The notes below the pieces were generated by a model, which was not told the DNA's origin, made no database searches, and worked only from the letters and a program-made list of their open reading frames with translations. A stretch of DNA of 64,000 bases from Bigelowiella natans CCMP2755. Lineage: Eukaryota > Cercozoa > Chlorarachniophyceae. Shown piece after piece: positions 36,082 through 47,980 of this stretch. A program made the position numbers and the translations under genes. Positions within the stretch are counted from its first letter, which is position 1. Each line of letters starts with the position of its first letter. The DNA is taken from contig ADNK01001927.1 of the NCBI GenBank assembly GCA_000320545.1, forward strand, positions 87,501 through 151,500, in the 5' to 3' direction.

Positions 36082-36289
36082 GTGAAACCAAAAGGAATCA
36101 AGAATGGCACTGTGGCCACTCCTCCGTTCCTAGTTTCATTGTTTTTGGTGCCAACTTCAGGATCACGCATCCCTGAATCCTGTCGTGATGGTTTGCTCAT
36201 GCTTGGAGATCACCAAGCAAGAACACCACACCTGCGAACCCCAAGAGAACAATCCCATGGACCACACCTTCATGGTCTGCTTCACACCC

Positions 36290-36540
36290 ACCACAACATC
36301 CCCAGCTTTTGCGGAGACATTGCCCTCACTGGAAGGCATGAAGATGGAAGAGGATGCATTCTTCGTTCCTGGTCCATTTGGACAGCGAGCTTCGCAATGA
36401 CCACACCATCCCCGGCTTTTGCGGAGACAAAGCCCCCATCATTGCAATTGGAAGCACTGGCTTCACGCCAACCACAACATCCCCGGCCCAATGGAGACAT
36501 TGCCTGGAGGGCATGAAGTTTGAGGAGGACACCTTCATCC
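36290..36540 (+). repeat. Three diverged tandem copies around ACCACAACATCCCC
   Basis: ACCACAACATCCCC.GC begins near 36290 and 36472, with a variant (ACCACACCATCCCCGG) near 36400. Each is followed by GGAGACA-type sequence, and two carry GAAGGCATGAAG/GAGGGCATGAAG. Unit spacing is irregular (roughly 70-110 bp). Confidence 0.55.
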
Positions 36541-36711
36541 TGACGGGATTCATCCGGGGTGAACATTGGATGCAGATCCGAAAATCCTTCACTTGGCACC
36601 CAATTCTCCGGTGGCCTGCCCCACCGGTGAACAGGAATGTGGCACAGGGATGAGGGGAAAAGCCACCCTCGCAACCGAAAAACCCACCACCCAGTGCCAT
36701 TTCGGCGAATG

Positions 36712-37005
36712 CAACTTTGAATCTTGAACACAGATCCATGCATCCTTCGTTTGGCCACCGAGTCACCGGTGGCTGGGGCGACAAGTCTGTCCACCCCACC
36801 AGTGACCAGGAATGTGGTTCAGGGGTAGGAGGTGACCAACCCCCCCGCCCATCACCGCATCACACCAATTTTTTTCCGAATGCAACTTTGAATCTTGAAT
36901 GCAGATCCATGCGTCCTTCGTCTGGCTGCCTGGTCACCGGTGGCTGGGGCGACACGTCTGTCCATCCCACCGGTGTCCAGGAATGTGGTTCAGGGGCAGG
37001 ATGTG
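36712..37005 (+). repeat. Direct duplication, unit about 170 bp
   Basis: GAATGCAACTTTGAATCTTGAA starts at about 36708 and again at 36878. Both are followed by AGATCCATGC, TGGCTGGGGCGACA, GTCTGTCCA and CAGGAATGTGGTTCAGGGG. The second copy has mostly C/T and A/G changes relative to the first. Confidence 0.75.
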
Positions 37006-37073
37006 ACCAAACCCCCACCCACATCACCGCATCACGCCGCATCGGCGAAATGAAAAACCACATTTCCAAAGTG

Positions 37074-37130
37074 CACAATGAAACAATGAAACAATGATGA
37101 AGAACCACATTTCCAAAGTGTTGCAAGAGG
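37074..37130 (+). repeat. Island end motif, copy 3
   Basis: (GAAACAAT)2-3, GATGAAGAACCACATTTCC, AAAGTGTTGCAAGAG; it marks the right edge of the 32.8-37.1 kb island. Copies 1 and 3 face each other, as inverted terminal blocks of the island. Confidence 0.8.
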
Positions 37131-37672
37131 CACTCATGATCCCAACACGAGCTAGCGAGCCGACATTTTTTGAATGATAATGAATTATTTATTATTATCC
37201 CCGAAATAATGAAATATGCGATGAATTGTGGTTACTGTAGCAGAATAATAATAATAAATAATTTGTTATTATTCTAAAGCGCAGGACGTTCGACGCATGA
37301 TGCAGGCTCCTACGTAAGAATATCTAGAACATCTCCTTATACTGCCAAATGTCTGGCCGATTAAAAGTTAGTATTCCCGGTAGTTTATTTACCCGGAAAT
37401 AATAATAGATCTACCCGTAGATAAATGGATATCTAGATAATATAAGAGCTGCCGGGCTGAAAGAAGAAAGAAGAAAAATTGCGAAAATTAGTATAAAAAT
37501 ATGTTGCGACAACCTCAATTAGATCTACGGAGTAAACTTAAACGGGATTTATAGAATTTCGGTCAATCTCTCTCGAGCGGAATCTCTACTCTGTTGACCC
37601 GCGGCAGACCTCAAAACTCAAACCGCAAGCGCACCCAGAGGGAGTAGACGGATCAGTCTACCACATAGGAAA
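37131..37672. promoter_or_regulatory. Upstream region of the secreted protein gene
   Basis: AT-rich spacer with several near-palindromic ATAATAAT/ATTATTAT stretches at 37170-37275. It should contain the promoter and 5' UTR of the plus-strand gene. No defined element. Confidence 0.4.
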
Positions 37673-40019
37673 ATGAGTTTCGTCTCTCTAGCTCTCGTAT
37701 CTGCCATGGCCTTCACACCTCTGGTAAGGATGTTTGATAATTTGGTACTTATTATTACTTGTTACAGTCTGTACGCTTACAGAATCATTTTTAATACTTT
37801 CATATCAGGCACTGGAGCACATAGCCCACGGTGTTGAAGACAACGTGCTCGCAGCATCCAGTACTGTAGACAACCTGGCCGATGCGCCAACTGATCTCAA
37901 CTGTAAAGAGACATCGATACTCATTCCCAACAACAGCACCCAAATCCAAATCCATGCACCGGATGAGTGCCTGGACTATGATTTATCCAAGGAAGACCCT
38001 GTTTGTAACGGGACCACGTTTCCAATGCTTTGCAAATTCAAGTTGGTCCACGTGCCTGAGACTGCTGCATTGCTCGAAAGACATCAAATGTTTGAGAAGA
38101 TGGGTCAGCATTTGGAGATGAAGGATGCAGAGCGTCAGTCAGCACTGATAGAAGCCACAAATGATAAGAATGAGACAGAGGACAAGAGCCGATATTTTAC
38201 AGACTATAACGCATTACTCGAACGTGGCATGAATCTAGATGAGATGTCACAATTTGATGTTCTAAGATTGGACGAGACAGGGAAAAAAAGAGTCAAAGGA
38301 AAGCACGAAGAGCAATACATATGGGCAGCAAGGGCAGCTGCCAAGGCATCATTGCACGGAACCTCTTGCAAGCCCGCAACAAATGGAAAGAGGGCTCCAA
38401 GGCATTTTGACTGTGACGTTTGCTGGCATTGGGGATTTATTCCACATCCTTGCAATTGCGATTGTCGAGGATGGACTCAGATTGCAAGCCTGTGCTTTCA
38501 GCCATGTAGTGACGGTCACGGCGAATACAGCCATGACACGGGTTCGTATTGCCACAAACCGTGTGACAGAGCCACCCAGTTGGCATTACCAGAGGGATGC
38601 GGTATAGGACACACAAGAGTGTGCGTGGAGCGTGGTCAATGTTTGTCCCACATTGTAAATAATTTCGTCGTTCCAGTGGCAGAAATCCTATACAGCGCTG
38701 CTACTCTCGGAAGTGGGACTGCAGCTAAAGCTGCTCTGAAAACAGCAAGACAGTCTGGCATGAAGGCAGGTATGAAAGCCTTGGGCAAAGCTTTGCAAAC
38801 CGGAGCTAGGAACTTAGCAAGAAAATTGAAGACCAAAAAGTTTATCAACGAACAGCTGAAAGCCTACCCAGCAGGTGTCAAGGATAGAATTCTTGAAGGT
38901 GGGGCCACCATGCTTCTCGCCTCTAACATTCCGTCAAGCTGGGGTTCCGCAGCCTTGGAAGTAGCTGCTGTCATTGATCCAACAGGACTTGTTGGCTTTG
39001 GAAAGAGTTTTGTGCCACCAGCTAGCTGCGATGACATGGTAAATTTTGATGAAAAGCTTCCAGGGGAAGGGAAAGGTCCTGATAAAGACGCTATGGATAG
39101 TTCAACGAGCACCTACGACCCAACTTTCGTAATATCACAGACTAGTAGATTGTTAAAATCGAATGTGGAGTGTGCGGATCAAAGGAACGAATTTAAGCTC
39201 GGCGAGTTCGCGTCTCGCCACCAGTGTGCGGAAGCCTGCGCGAAGGATCACAGATGCGCCAGCACCGGAACATTTGTTTATGGATACGGCGACAGAAGAG
39301 GACATTGCTGGTCTGAAGGGGTGCATACCTGCAAAAGATTTAAAAGACACCGGTATAATTATTACACAATTAAGCCAATATACAAGGAGAAAGAAAACGT
39401 TGAATGTGCTGAACAACATAACGAGCACGACCTGGGGTGGAAACCCTCGCTAGAGGAATGCTTTAAAGCATGCAAGAACGATGCAAAATGCAGTCAATAT
39501 GGTACATTCATCTATGGTAAAGGCCGCAAGGCTGGCAGATGCTGGTCTGAAGGTTTGGTCGAATGTGGTAGGTGGGAACGTGATCAGTATGACTTCTACA
39601 GATTTGGAGCTCCCCCACCCCGTCCAAGACCCTGCCTTCCTGCGTTTGGGGGTGGCAAAAAGTTGCAAAATGGTTGTCCTGAGGCAATACCATTTCAATA
39701 TCCTAAAAACAATCGTTGCTTCGAAAAGAAGAATTGGACTGGGAGGATGTGCAATATTGACCCTGAAAATGATCCGCTTTCCCATCAACGAAATGACCAC
39801 AAATGTTGCACTGACAACATGTGCCTTCCAGAATTCGGAGGTGGTCACAAGCTAGATAATGGTTGTCCAGCGAGGTTTCCATTCCGATATCCACATAACA
39901 ATCGGTGTTTTGGTGAGAAGTGGGGAGGGGGTATGTGCAACGTTGATCCTGCTGGTGATCCGTTGCCCGGCCAGCGATATGACAAAAAATGCTGCTTTGA
40001 CAATCGATACGGAGCGTAA
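37673..40019 (+). CDS. Secreted cysteine-rich modular protein, 2 exons
   Basis: Exon 1 (37673-37723) encodes only a signal peptide, MSFVSLALVSAMAFTPL; exon 2 (37809-40019) gives the rest, 753 aa, TAA stop. After the signal comes an acidic region with N-glycosylation sites (NNSTQ, NGTTF), then a Cys-rich block (CDVCWHWGFIPHPCNCDCRG, further CxxPC pairs), then an Ala/Lys-rich helical region ending IDPTGLVGFGKSF. Two ~60-residue modules follow, starting NVECADQRNE and NVECAEQHNE, with C..AC..D..C..GTF.YG....GHCWSEG, similar in spacing to PAN/Apple domains. Then two ~60-residue modules starting CLPAFGGGKKLQNGCPE and CLPEFGGGHKLDNGCPA, each ending CC. Both pairs are internal duplications. Likely an extracellular or cell-surface adhesion-type protein; I do not recognise the family and no enzyme motif is visible. 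Confidence 0.8.
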
Positions 40020-40159
40020 GTCAACAATGTTCTTTTTAGCAAATGTAAAATCTTAATGAATAAACCCCATTGATAATCCTATCCACACATGCTGATGACC
40101 ACGTGCTCCAGCGCCATCATTGACAACGAAATATAAGAATGAAATATAAATATATAATA

Positions 40160-40164
40160 TGATA

Positions 40165-40206
<42 letters not shown>
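40160..40206. repeat. (AT)n microsatellite
   Basis: About 45 bp of AT repeats at the border between the secreted-protein gene and the second LINE island. Confidence 0.9.
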
Positions 40207-40210
<4 letters not shown>

Positions 40211-40342
40211 TATGAGACGGATGTAGTGAGGTGATCATGCTAGACACAGTAATACTACACATCATGCAAATACATGTATATACATACACACACACATATT
40301 ACATATATATGTGTATATGTATATATGTGTGTGTGTATACAT

Positions 40343-40808
40343 GTGCACATTGTATTACATGTCTGTGATAGTGATTTAAATATTTTCAATAGTCATCCTC
40401 CTAATCGTCCTAATGTAGCCATGCAAAGCAGCGGCCGCAGCGCTTACGCATTACATCCATTTGTCTCTGCTATTCTTCATGTGTTTCATGTTTCATGCAT
40501 TTAAAAGCATCTGTGTCCTCTCGTCGATGTTGTGCAGCATGCGCAGGGGTCCGTGATTTTCTTTGTTTCAGCTTCAATCAGCGTTTCTTCTGACAATTTA
40601 ACAATTCATGATGGTGTCACATGTTGGTTTTGCAATCCAGGCCAACATGGTGTTCGCATGTGCTTCGCACACACGTTGCAGTTGTGAGACAAGCGCAACT
40701 GCACATGTTCGTGCACAGCGCACGTGCGCACGCGACATGGCCTTTGAATTGAGGGCTCCACCACATCGATGTCGACGACAAGATGCTGATGCTTTCAAAT
40801 GCATCAAC
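40343..40808 (-). repeat. Mobile flank unit, copy 2, inverted and CpA-to-TpA decayed
   Basis: Matches the reverse complement of 33660-34143. In the first ~200 bp most differences are CA to TA or TG to TA when this copy is compared with copy 1 (for example gtCacatg to atTacatg, ttGaaCatt to ttAaaTatt, ccCaat to ccTaat). Further on, changes are mixed. Confidence 0.8.
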
Positions 40809-41020
40809 GGCAGCGTGTGCATGCCTGACATTGATGGCACACGTGTCAACCACATGCCTGCGCACGTTGTGCAGGGCATTGCTCAGCGCACACGTTTGGC
40901 GTGCATGCAATGCACGCGATGGGTGCCATTGGACTGAGGCATTGACATGACACCACTGTGGACACAGTGCACATGACATGCACATTGTGATTCAATGGGG
41001 ACAAAAGTGGACACCTGCTC

Positions 41021-42266
41021 ATGGACAGGAGGAAGGATGCACACAAAAAACAAGCCTTGTGGAACACAACACTCAACCTGCAAGGAAAAATGAAAACAAA
41101 AGAATGTGGTGAATGTTTGGGACTGTGGTTTGACGAAAGATCAACTTTCGAAAAACACGCCCTTGCTGCACACGTGAAGCTGCAGAAAAAGAGAAGATTT
41201 TTGCTCAGGCTGTGTTCCACACGATCTCACATGCCACTCAATGTGAGATTGAAGTTTTGCAACACGTGGTTCACAGCCACAAGCAGACGTGTCGCACCCA
41301 TGTGGAGGTCCAAGAAAAACCTCAAAGTGAAGCAGCTGGATTCCGTGGAATCACAAACACTCAAAAGAGTGCTGGGATCACCAGGATGCACATCCAACGA
41401 CACACCCCATGTGTCAGCGGCCGCAACATTGCCACCACGTTGTTGTCGCACACAAGTTCAATGCACCAAGACATGGTTGCGAACCAATGCATGGGTGGAG
41501 GATGTTGCTGGCAACGGACACGTGGTGGAGGAAGAAGTGCTCAATTGGAGCTCTTTCGGATGCCACATTGAATCCTTGCTGGATGGAACACAAATGGCAC
41601 AACACAACTGGGTCGTGGAACAGAGTGTCCTTGTGCCACCGACTCAGTTTGATCACGACCAAATTGCTTGGAGCGGAACACCCCACAACACGTGCCACCA
41701 ATGAGACACTGAAAAGGAAATCAAGTGCACAAAACAAAACGATCATGCGGAACGCCGCATCCAACTTCAAAACAAATTGGAGCACAGAGGGAACCAAGGC
41801 CATGCACTTGAAAAACCTCAACTTCATGCCTGGCTCTCGGACAACAGGAATCACATTGAAGCTGCCAAGCATTGCCACATCATGGATGCGCGCCACTTGT
41901 GGTGTTGGCAATCTTGGAACGTTTCTGCTGTCCAGAGGACAACGCTCAAAACTCGAAGCGACATGCGATGTGTGCAATGCATTGCAAGACATGGACCACG
42001 TTCTGCAATGCAGGAAACACGGACCACAGAAACTCAGATTTGACAAACAACTGACGGCGATCATGGATCGCAATGATGAGACCACGCGTCTCACAACCGC
42101 AGAGATAACAAGTCGAGAAGCTGCGCGCAAAGCGCGTCATACTGGACCAAAATGGGATGCATTTTCATGCATGCGCCATGTGACCAAGGAAACAAACAGA
42201 CACAATTTAAGCGCTGTAGCCGCTGCATTGCACAGCTACATTGGGATGACCATTGAAATAATTTAA
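41021..42266 (+). mobile_element. LINE family A fragment, copy 2
   Basis: The block 41026-42119 matches 34821-35914 in the same orientation with about six substitutions and no indels seen, roughly 99.5 % identity. It holds only the RT thumb and C-terminal parts (frame 41021-41704 open, TGG where copy 1 has TGA; the second frame to 42266 carries CDVCNALQDMDHVLQC). The front half of the RT is absent. After 42119 the two loci diverge completely. 42193-42295 is a third, direct copy of the flank unit, so this fragment is bracketed by inverted flank units (40343-40450 and 42193-42295). Confidence 0.85.
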
Positions 42267-42295
42267 ACATTTCATCACATCCGTCTCACATGTAT

Positions 42296-42853
42296 TGTCA
42301 CCATGAAGCCTTGTGCATGCAAGTGTTGCATGTGAAAATGAAAGCATTGTGCTTTACGATGAACAGTTCTGCGTGATCATATTGCATCCATGGAATGGGA
42401 GTGATGCGAAGCAAACCGTGCAGCATGGAGACATTCACTTGGATGCTGTGAATGGCTTGTGTGACAATGGACATGCGTGTGATGAGCATGACGTGCATGA
42501 TGTGTGCAATGGTCTCAGAGCATGGCCGGTTGCATTCTAGCGAGCAAGCTAGTAGCGTGACCGGTTGCTGTGTTGTGCGTTCAGTCCAGGATGCGATGAC
42601 CGGATGAATTGGAAGCTGGCTGGCAATGTGGCGTCGCAAGTGGTCTATTGGTCACACAAGGTGATGGCATTGCTAGATTGATCTTCCACACGCAGTTGCA
42701 TTGTCATGCAAACAAGATCAGCGCAAAATGGCAGACACAGCAACAAGATGTAATGTGTGTACATGTACACATGTACACACATATATGTCATATTGCATGT
42801 CTATCATCAAATAAGATAATTTCATTTAATGATTCATTGCATGTGTGAGGATA
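42296..42853. other. Island remainder
   Basis: CA/TG-rich sequence with many GCATG words up to about 42780, then AT-rich 3' flank of the minus-strand gene. No gene supported. Confidence 0.45.
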
Positions 42854-43640
42854 CTATATCCATTGATCTCCATCATCCTCGATTTCTGTGAGGTTTAAGG
42901 GGGTTTTCTTGACCAAATCAGGCCTTGCAGCATCTCGAAGATCTTCTGCAGTTGTCCTAAGATTGAGTCAATTTATCAATAAATGAAGATTAAACCGTTA
43001 TTTTGTTGCATCATAATTATGAACGATTTGGTGACTTAGAATGATGAGTAATATTATGAAACGGATCCAGGTATAATTACTAGTGATAAATAAATCAGAG
43101 GTATCATCATTTGCACGACGACTCACATATCTCTGACTGCCCATTCCAATAAAGCAGCACGTTGTGCTGAGAGGGAATCGAGTACAAAGTCCCTTCTTAA
43201 TTTTTTCTCTATCCTTTCAGTGTGTCCAGCAGCCGACGATTGGGAGGAGGGTGATGAAGCTACTTCTGTTGTTGCCGCTGCTGCCTCCTTTTTCTCTATC
43301 AAATCGTTACTGTAGCTGCTGTAATTATGTGAACTACAATTGATCCTTTTTGCAATGGGGCCAATGCCTAATGCCCACTCTGCGGAAATACCCATTCGCC
43401 GCAAATACTTGTCTCGACGAATCATCTATCAAGTCAATAAATTATTATCATCGCAGCATTTCTATCAATCATCATTGAAATAATATCTAAGAGCAAAAAC
43501 TATAGGATTCGAATAAGGAGGCACGTGGGGATAATACTCACTGCTGAATTTTCTCAGAAGGTTCATATTGGTTCGCATCTTTAAATAGTGTCAACTCGAT
43601 ATATGTATCATTTTGCCAAGGAATCATTCACACACACACA

Positions 43641-43680
<40 letters not shown>

Positions 43681-45779
43681 GGGGTGTGATAAGTACTCTC
43701 AAAGCAGTTTGATTGCCGACTTGACTCCGTAGCTCATGCCACCTGACCAGATAATGGAGAATTGATGAGGATATGTCATAAACCATGACGATAAATCATG
43801 ATGACAACAAAAAAAGGAAAAACGGAGCTCAGTCGAGAGAGATGTTTGCGTAGACTGCTTTCATATATCTGTCTCTTGATATTGTTTGTGTGTTAGTTTG
43901 TGTAGGATGATGTTTCCCTCCATATGATTCATAGATCTCTTCATGGTGTTCTTTACTACTACCCTCATTTCTCCCTTTTCTTTGTTCAGTTGTATTTATG
44001 TAGCATACATAAAGGCGCTACATGATCATATAATAAGTACGAAACAACATCACACAACTTGCAACCTCATACCATCTAAATGCCCTTTGCTGGCCTCTTC
44101 TCCTCAGCGTATAGGTAAGTGTGTTGTTAATGTGAGGATATAGCTTTTCCCACCGTTGATTAGACGGTCTAATATTCGTGGAGGATGGATGGATGGATGG
44201 TATTCATGAGAGATAAGAAGAAAGCTGATTAGATGATATTTTGATCAGATAACAGAACTATACGAGCAGGATGAGTAGGAAACAACTCCAAAAATTTACA
44301 AATAAAATCGCAAATAATAGACTTGCAGCAGCGGTACCGTCCTCATCATTATCATCATCATCATCCCCTCACTGCTGCTACTACTACAACAACTACTGCT
44401 ATTCCACTACTGTAGTAGTAGTAGTACCTATCGAATTGATCCGTGATTGACTCATAGGCATCATCACGTTCATACTTCAAGTCCTCATATGACATATCGA
44501 AGACAATGCGAGCACCAAGCATGTGTGTATCTAAATCTTCCTTGTCCCTCCTACATAGTATCGATATAATTACTAATATCTCGTAGTAATAAATGCGAGG
44601 TCTACACAGGCAGACGGGTGCTTACTGTTGCTGTTGTTGTAATTAATACTCAGTTGCGACGATGATGATATGTGATCATCATTCGTTGTATAAGTGAATC
44701 ATGACATCTACAGCTTGTGATCTTAACTGAATCAATCTATCAAATCGTCGTCATCGTTTGTCTTTCTCTACAATTGTTGGCGAAGTAGTAGTATCCATGT
44801 CATCATCCAAGATCTACACCCCCCCCCCCTCTGCTCACTCGCTCACTCACTCACTCACTCACTCACCGAGAGAGACGATTCATGATGGTAGCGTATGCAG
44901 AATAATTTCTCTCTGCTATTGTTATTGCTGCCCGAGTTTGAATGAGCATATCTCTTTCCTTTCTTAGTTCAATTGGATCTTTACGATAATCTCGCTTTTG
45001 GCCCAGTACCAACATCTCCTCATTACCTACGAAGAAGAAGAAGAAGAAGAAGAAGAGAAAGCAAAAAAGAAGAAAAAGAAAAAGCATATGTTTCTTGTTT
45101 GGTCTATCCCTTAGTCCTCCTATCTTCCTCCTCTTTCATTGTTATACTTGGTATTATAAATATTGAAATAGGAGGATAAACAGCAGCACCAGCCGACAGT
45201 GATTGAGTGAGTGACAGCTATCTAGCTACCTTTGGCAAGCGATTCGTTTTTGAGTTGCAATACAACTGGCATTCCTAGCTCAGCGACCTGCATTTAATAG
45301 TAGTAGTTGTAGTAAATGTTGTTGTTGTTGTAATAGTAGCAAAAGGAATAGAAAAGAAGAAAAAAGAAGATATCAACCCCCACCACCAATATCAGCATTA
45401 TCATCAATGGCAACACAGTGTCACACCATCACATCGTTGTCGTTTTCCCCAGTTGTTGTTGTAGTTATTATTAATGTTGTTGTTCATATTCCTATTGGTG
45501 CTTCTTCTACTGCTGCTTAATTGTTACGATTACATCTTAATATTGCTGAACATACGGTACTGCTGTGTTCGATCAACTGCTATACTGCTATACTGCTATA
45601 CTGCTAATACTACTGCATACTGCATGCATATACACGATTCCATCATAAGTATGCTACTCACCCCCGGAAGAAGCTGTGCTTTTTCCTCAGAAGGAGAGTA
45701 ATTCTTCTTCGTCGTTGTCGTGATCGCCATAGTCGTCACGTTTGTTGCTATGTCCACCACCACCACCAGCAGGATCAAT

Positions 45780-45810
<31 letters not shown>

Positions 45811-47855
45811 GGTGGTGGTGGTAGAGTTTTAATCAGGAGCACCATATATTACACATAATCCATTCTTCGATAGATTAGCATAGTAACAACATCATCACCA
45901 TCATCATTATTATCAATATTATGGTTATCATCACGACTATTTTTAGTGATGACATCATCAACGTAAAAGGAAAATTTCTCCGATTTATCATCATTATCAT
46001 CATCATCATCATCGTCATCGAAAGTTATCATAAATCTGCTGCTGCTTTCGTATTTTTACACATTATTTGACAGCGCAACATGTTGCCTCCTCCTCCTCCT
46101 CCTCCTCCTTTTACTTACAGCAGCTAATGGTACCCGGTTTAGTACCAGCTTAGCCACTAGGAATAATAATTGTGTTTGTTGTGCTACTGACCATCATTCT
46201 CTTTTTCACCGCTTGTTCTTGAAACTAGAGCTTCAGTCTCTTGGAGATGAATGTCGCCTGGTATATATGAATAGACGGCGTGGTGGTATATATATGAAGT
46301 AGTGAGTCCTTGTCACAAGGAAGAGGAAAGGAGAAGAGGAGGGAAAGGCGCTAATATTCTGTGGCAGGATGGTGGTCAGATTATGATCTACTCTTACGAT
46401 TAACACTCCTACCACTACCACTACTACCACTACCAACGGTACTAATACTACTAGTAGAGTACTAGTACAAGTACTGATCTTATCAGTGGGCAGTCAGTGC
46501 CTAGTAGTACCTACAATCCTTTTTGTTCCTTCCCCACCCATGTACCTAAGTAAAAGAGCCACTCGTAAATTTATCATGCTTAGCCCCCACACGCACATCA
46601 TCATCATACTTCTTCTCATTACATCATTTGATCGTAGTCGTTAAATACGTCAGCAAGCGAGCCGAAGTCCCACGGTTTCTTCTTCATATATTGATGCTCT
46701 GTGGATGATAATACAGAAGATGAGAATGATGGAACGAGTTTTGAAAGTCTTCGTCTTCTTCATGCTACCGTCAGGATTAATTGGAGGATGAGGAGGAGGA
46801 TGATGATGATGATGATGATGATTTGTGCCAGGTCCTCCATGCTCCTCCTCGTGCTTCCTCCTCTGAATCGTAACGCCAATATCAGCAGGAACGACGCCAT
46901 AGCGGCCAGCTAGAGGTTCATAGAGCAATGACCACCGAATGTTCTTTGTTACTTCATTCTCCCGAATATCTGAATAATCTCCATCGTCATCATCATCATC
47001 ATCATCATATTCGCTGTTATTTCCCCCGTCGCTTCTACTGGCAGCACTTGTGAGATTTACGGTTCTTCGCAACGTCCGTGCCATCCCCTTCGTGTCAGTA
47101 ACTTTGTTTTTCATCTTGTTTTTGAGGAGAAACCTATCACCCATTTTCCCAGCAGCAGCAGCAGTACGATTCGTCATATACGTATGTTCAACCACGGGAT
47201 TTAATTTAAAATAAAATAACAAGAATAAGGCATCTGGCACGCGTAGCAATGTTGCCACACCGCCTCCCCCTCCTCCTGCTGCTGTTGCTTGCATTAACCT
47301 CATTCTCCTCCTCCTCCTCCTCATCATCAACATCATTTATTCAAGTCGATTATTTAATTCACTGACCCTTTTGGAAAGACGACAGGAGGGTGTGCAGTCT
47401 TGGGAGGAATCGTTGGCGGTGATTCGTTCTGCGTTGAAGCAGGAGGAGGAGGAGGAGGAGGAGGGGGAGAAATTTCAGCATGGGGTTCCCCTTCCGTAGC
47501 CGTGGGAGGTCGTGCCAACTTCTGGTGAATCTGTGAATCTGAACGATAATACAAACATATCTCTTGAATAATACGGTGAACAATGATATTTAGTCAACAA
47601 GCGCTTCGTAAAATAATATACTGACTTGATGGTGATGATGCCGCTGATGGAAATGATGTTGGTGAAGTAGTGCATAGCATCAAACTCCAGAGCGAAATGG
47701 CACTGTAACTACATCCAATCTTAATTATTCTGTGAAGAAGCGTCGCTGTCGACGTGGGTGAACAACGACCATGTTCCTTGAAGCATTGCCCCCGCCCATT
47801 TGCTGCTGTCGTAGGAGATATTCCTTGGCTGCTGTCTTCGTAACATCGTTTAATT
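42854..47855 (-). CDS. Proline-rich, coiled-coil protein, many exons (approximate model)
   Basis: The last two exons join cleanly in phase: one ending 43127 (starts near 43425, DKYLRRMGISAEWALGIG to ALLEWAVRD) and 42956-42854 (TTAEDLRDAARPD to DDGDQWI, TAG). Further exons read upstream by splice signals: about 43720 (WHELRSQVGNQTALR), 44430-44550 (DKEDLDTHMLGARIVFD), 44880-45030 (VLGQKRDYRKDPIELRKERD), 45225-45290 (VAELGMPVVLQLKNESLAK), 45668-45700 (NYSPSEEKAQLLPG), 46195-46262 (GDIHLQETEALVSRTSG), 46650-47330 (WSLLYEPLAGRYGVVPADIGV, poly-Asp, poly-His) and 47538-47367 (a run of nine prolines). The start is unclear; an ATG near 47800 opens MGGGNASRN, a myristoylation-like start, but its phase could not be joined. 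It may be more than one gene. Probably a cytosolic scaffold; family unknown. Confidence 0.45.
43632..43678. repeat. (CA)n-(GA)n compound microsatellite
   Basis: ACACAC passes into a GAGAGA run of about 38 bp within an intron of the proline-rich gene. Confidence 0.9.
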
Positions 47856-47980
47856 GTTGGAATACTATGTTTTAATTTTGAGACAAACTTGCTAGCTTTC
47901 GGGTTGAGGAAGCTAGAGTGTGCAGGGCTGAGAATCGGAGCAAAATGGTGAATGGCGACCCAGCATGTGAAAGCAGCAAG

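Noticed and set aside
40343-42295. DNA transposon with terminal inverted repeats
   Set aside because: No transposase, the inverted units are imperfect and unequal in length, and no target-site duplication is visible; kept only as an observation.
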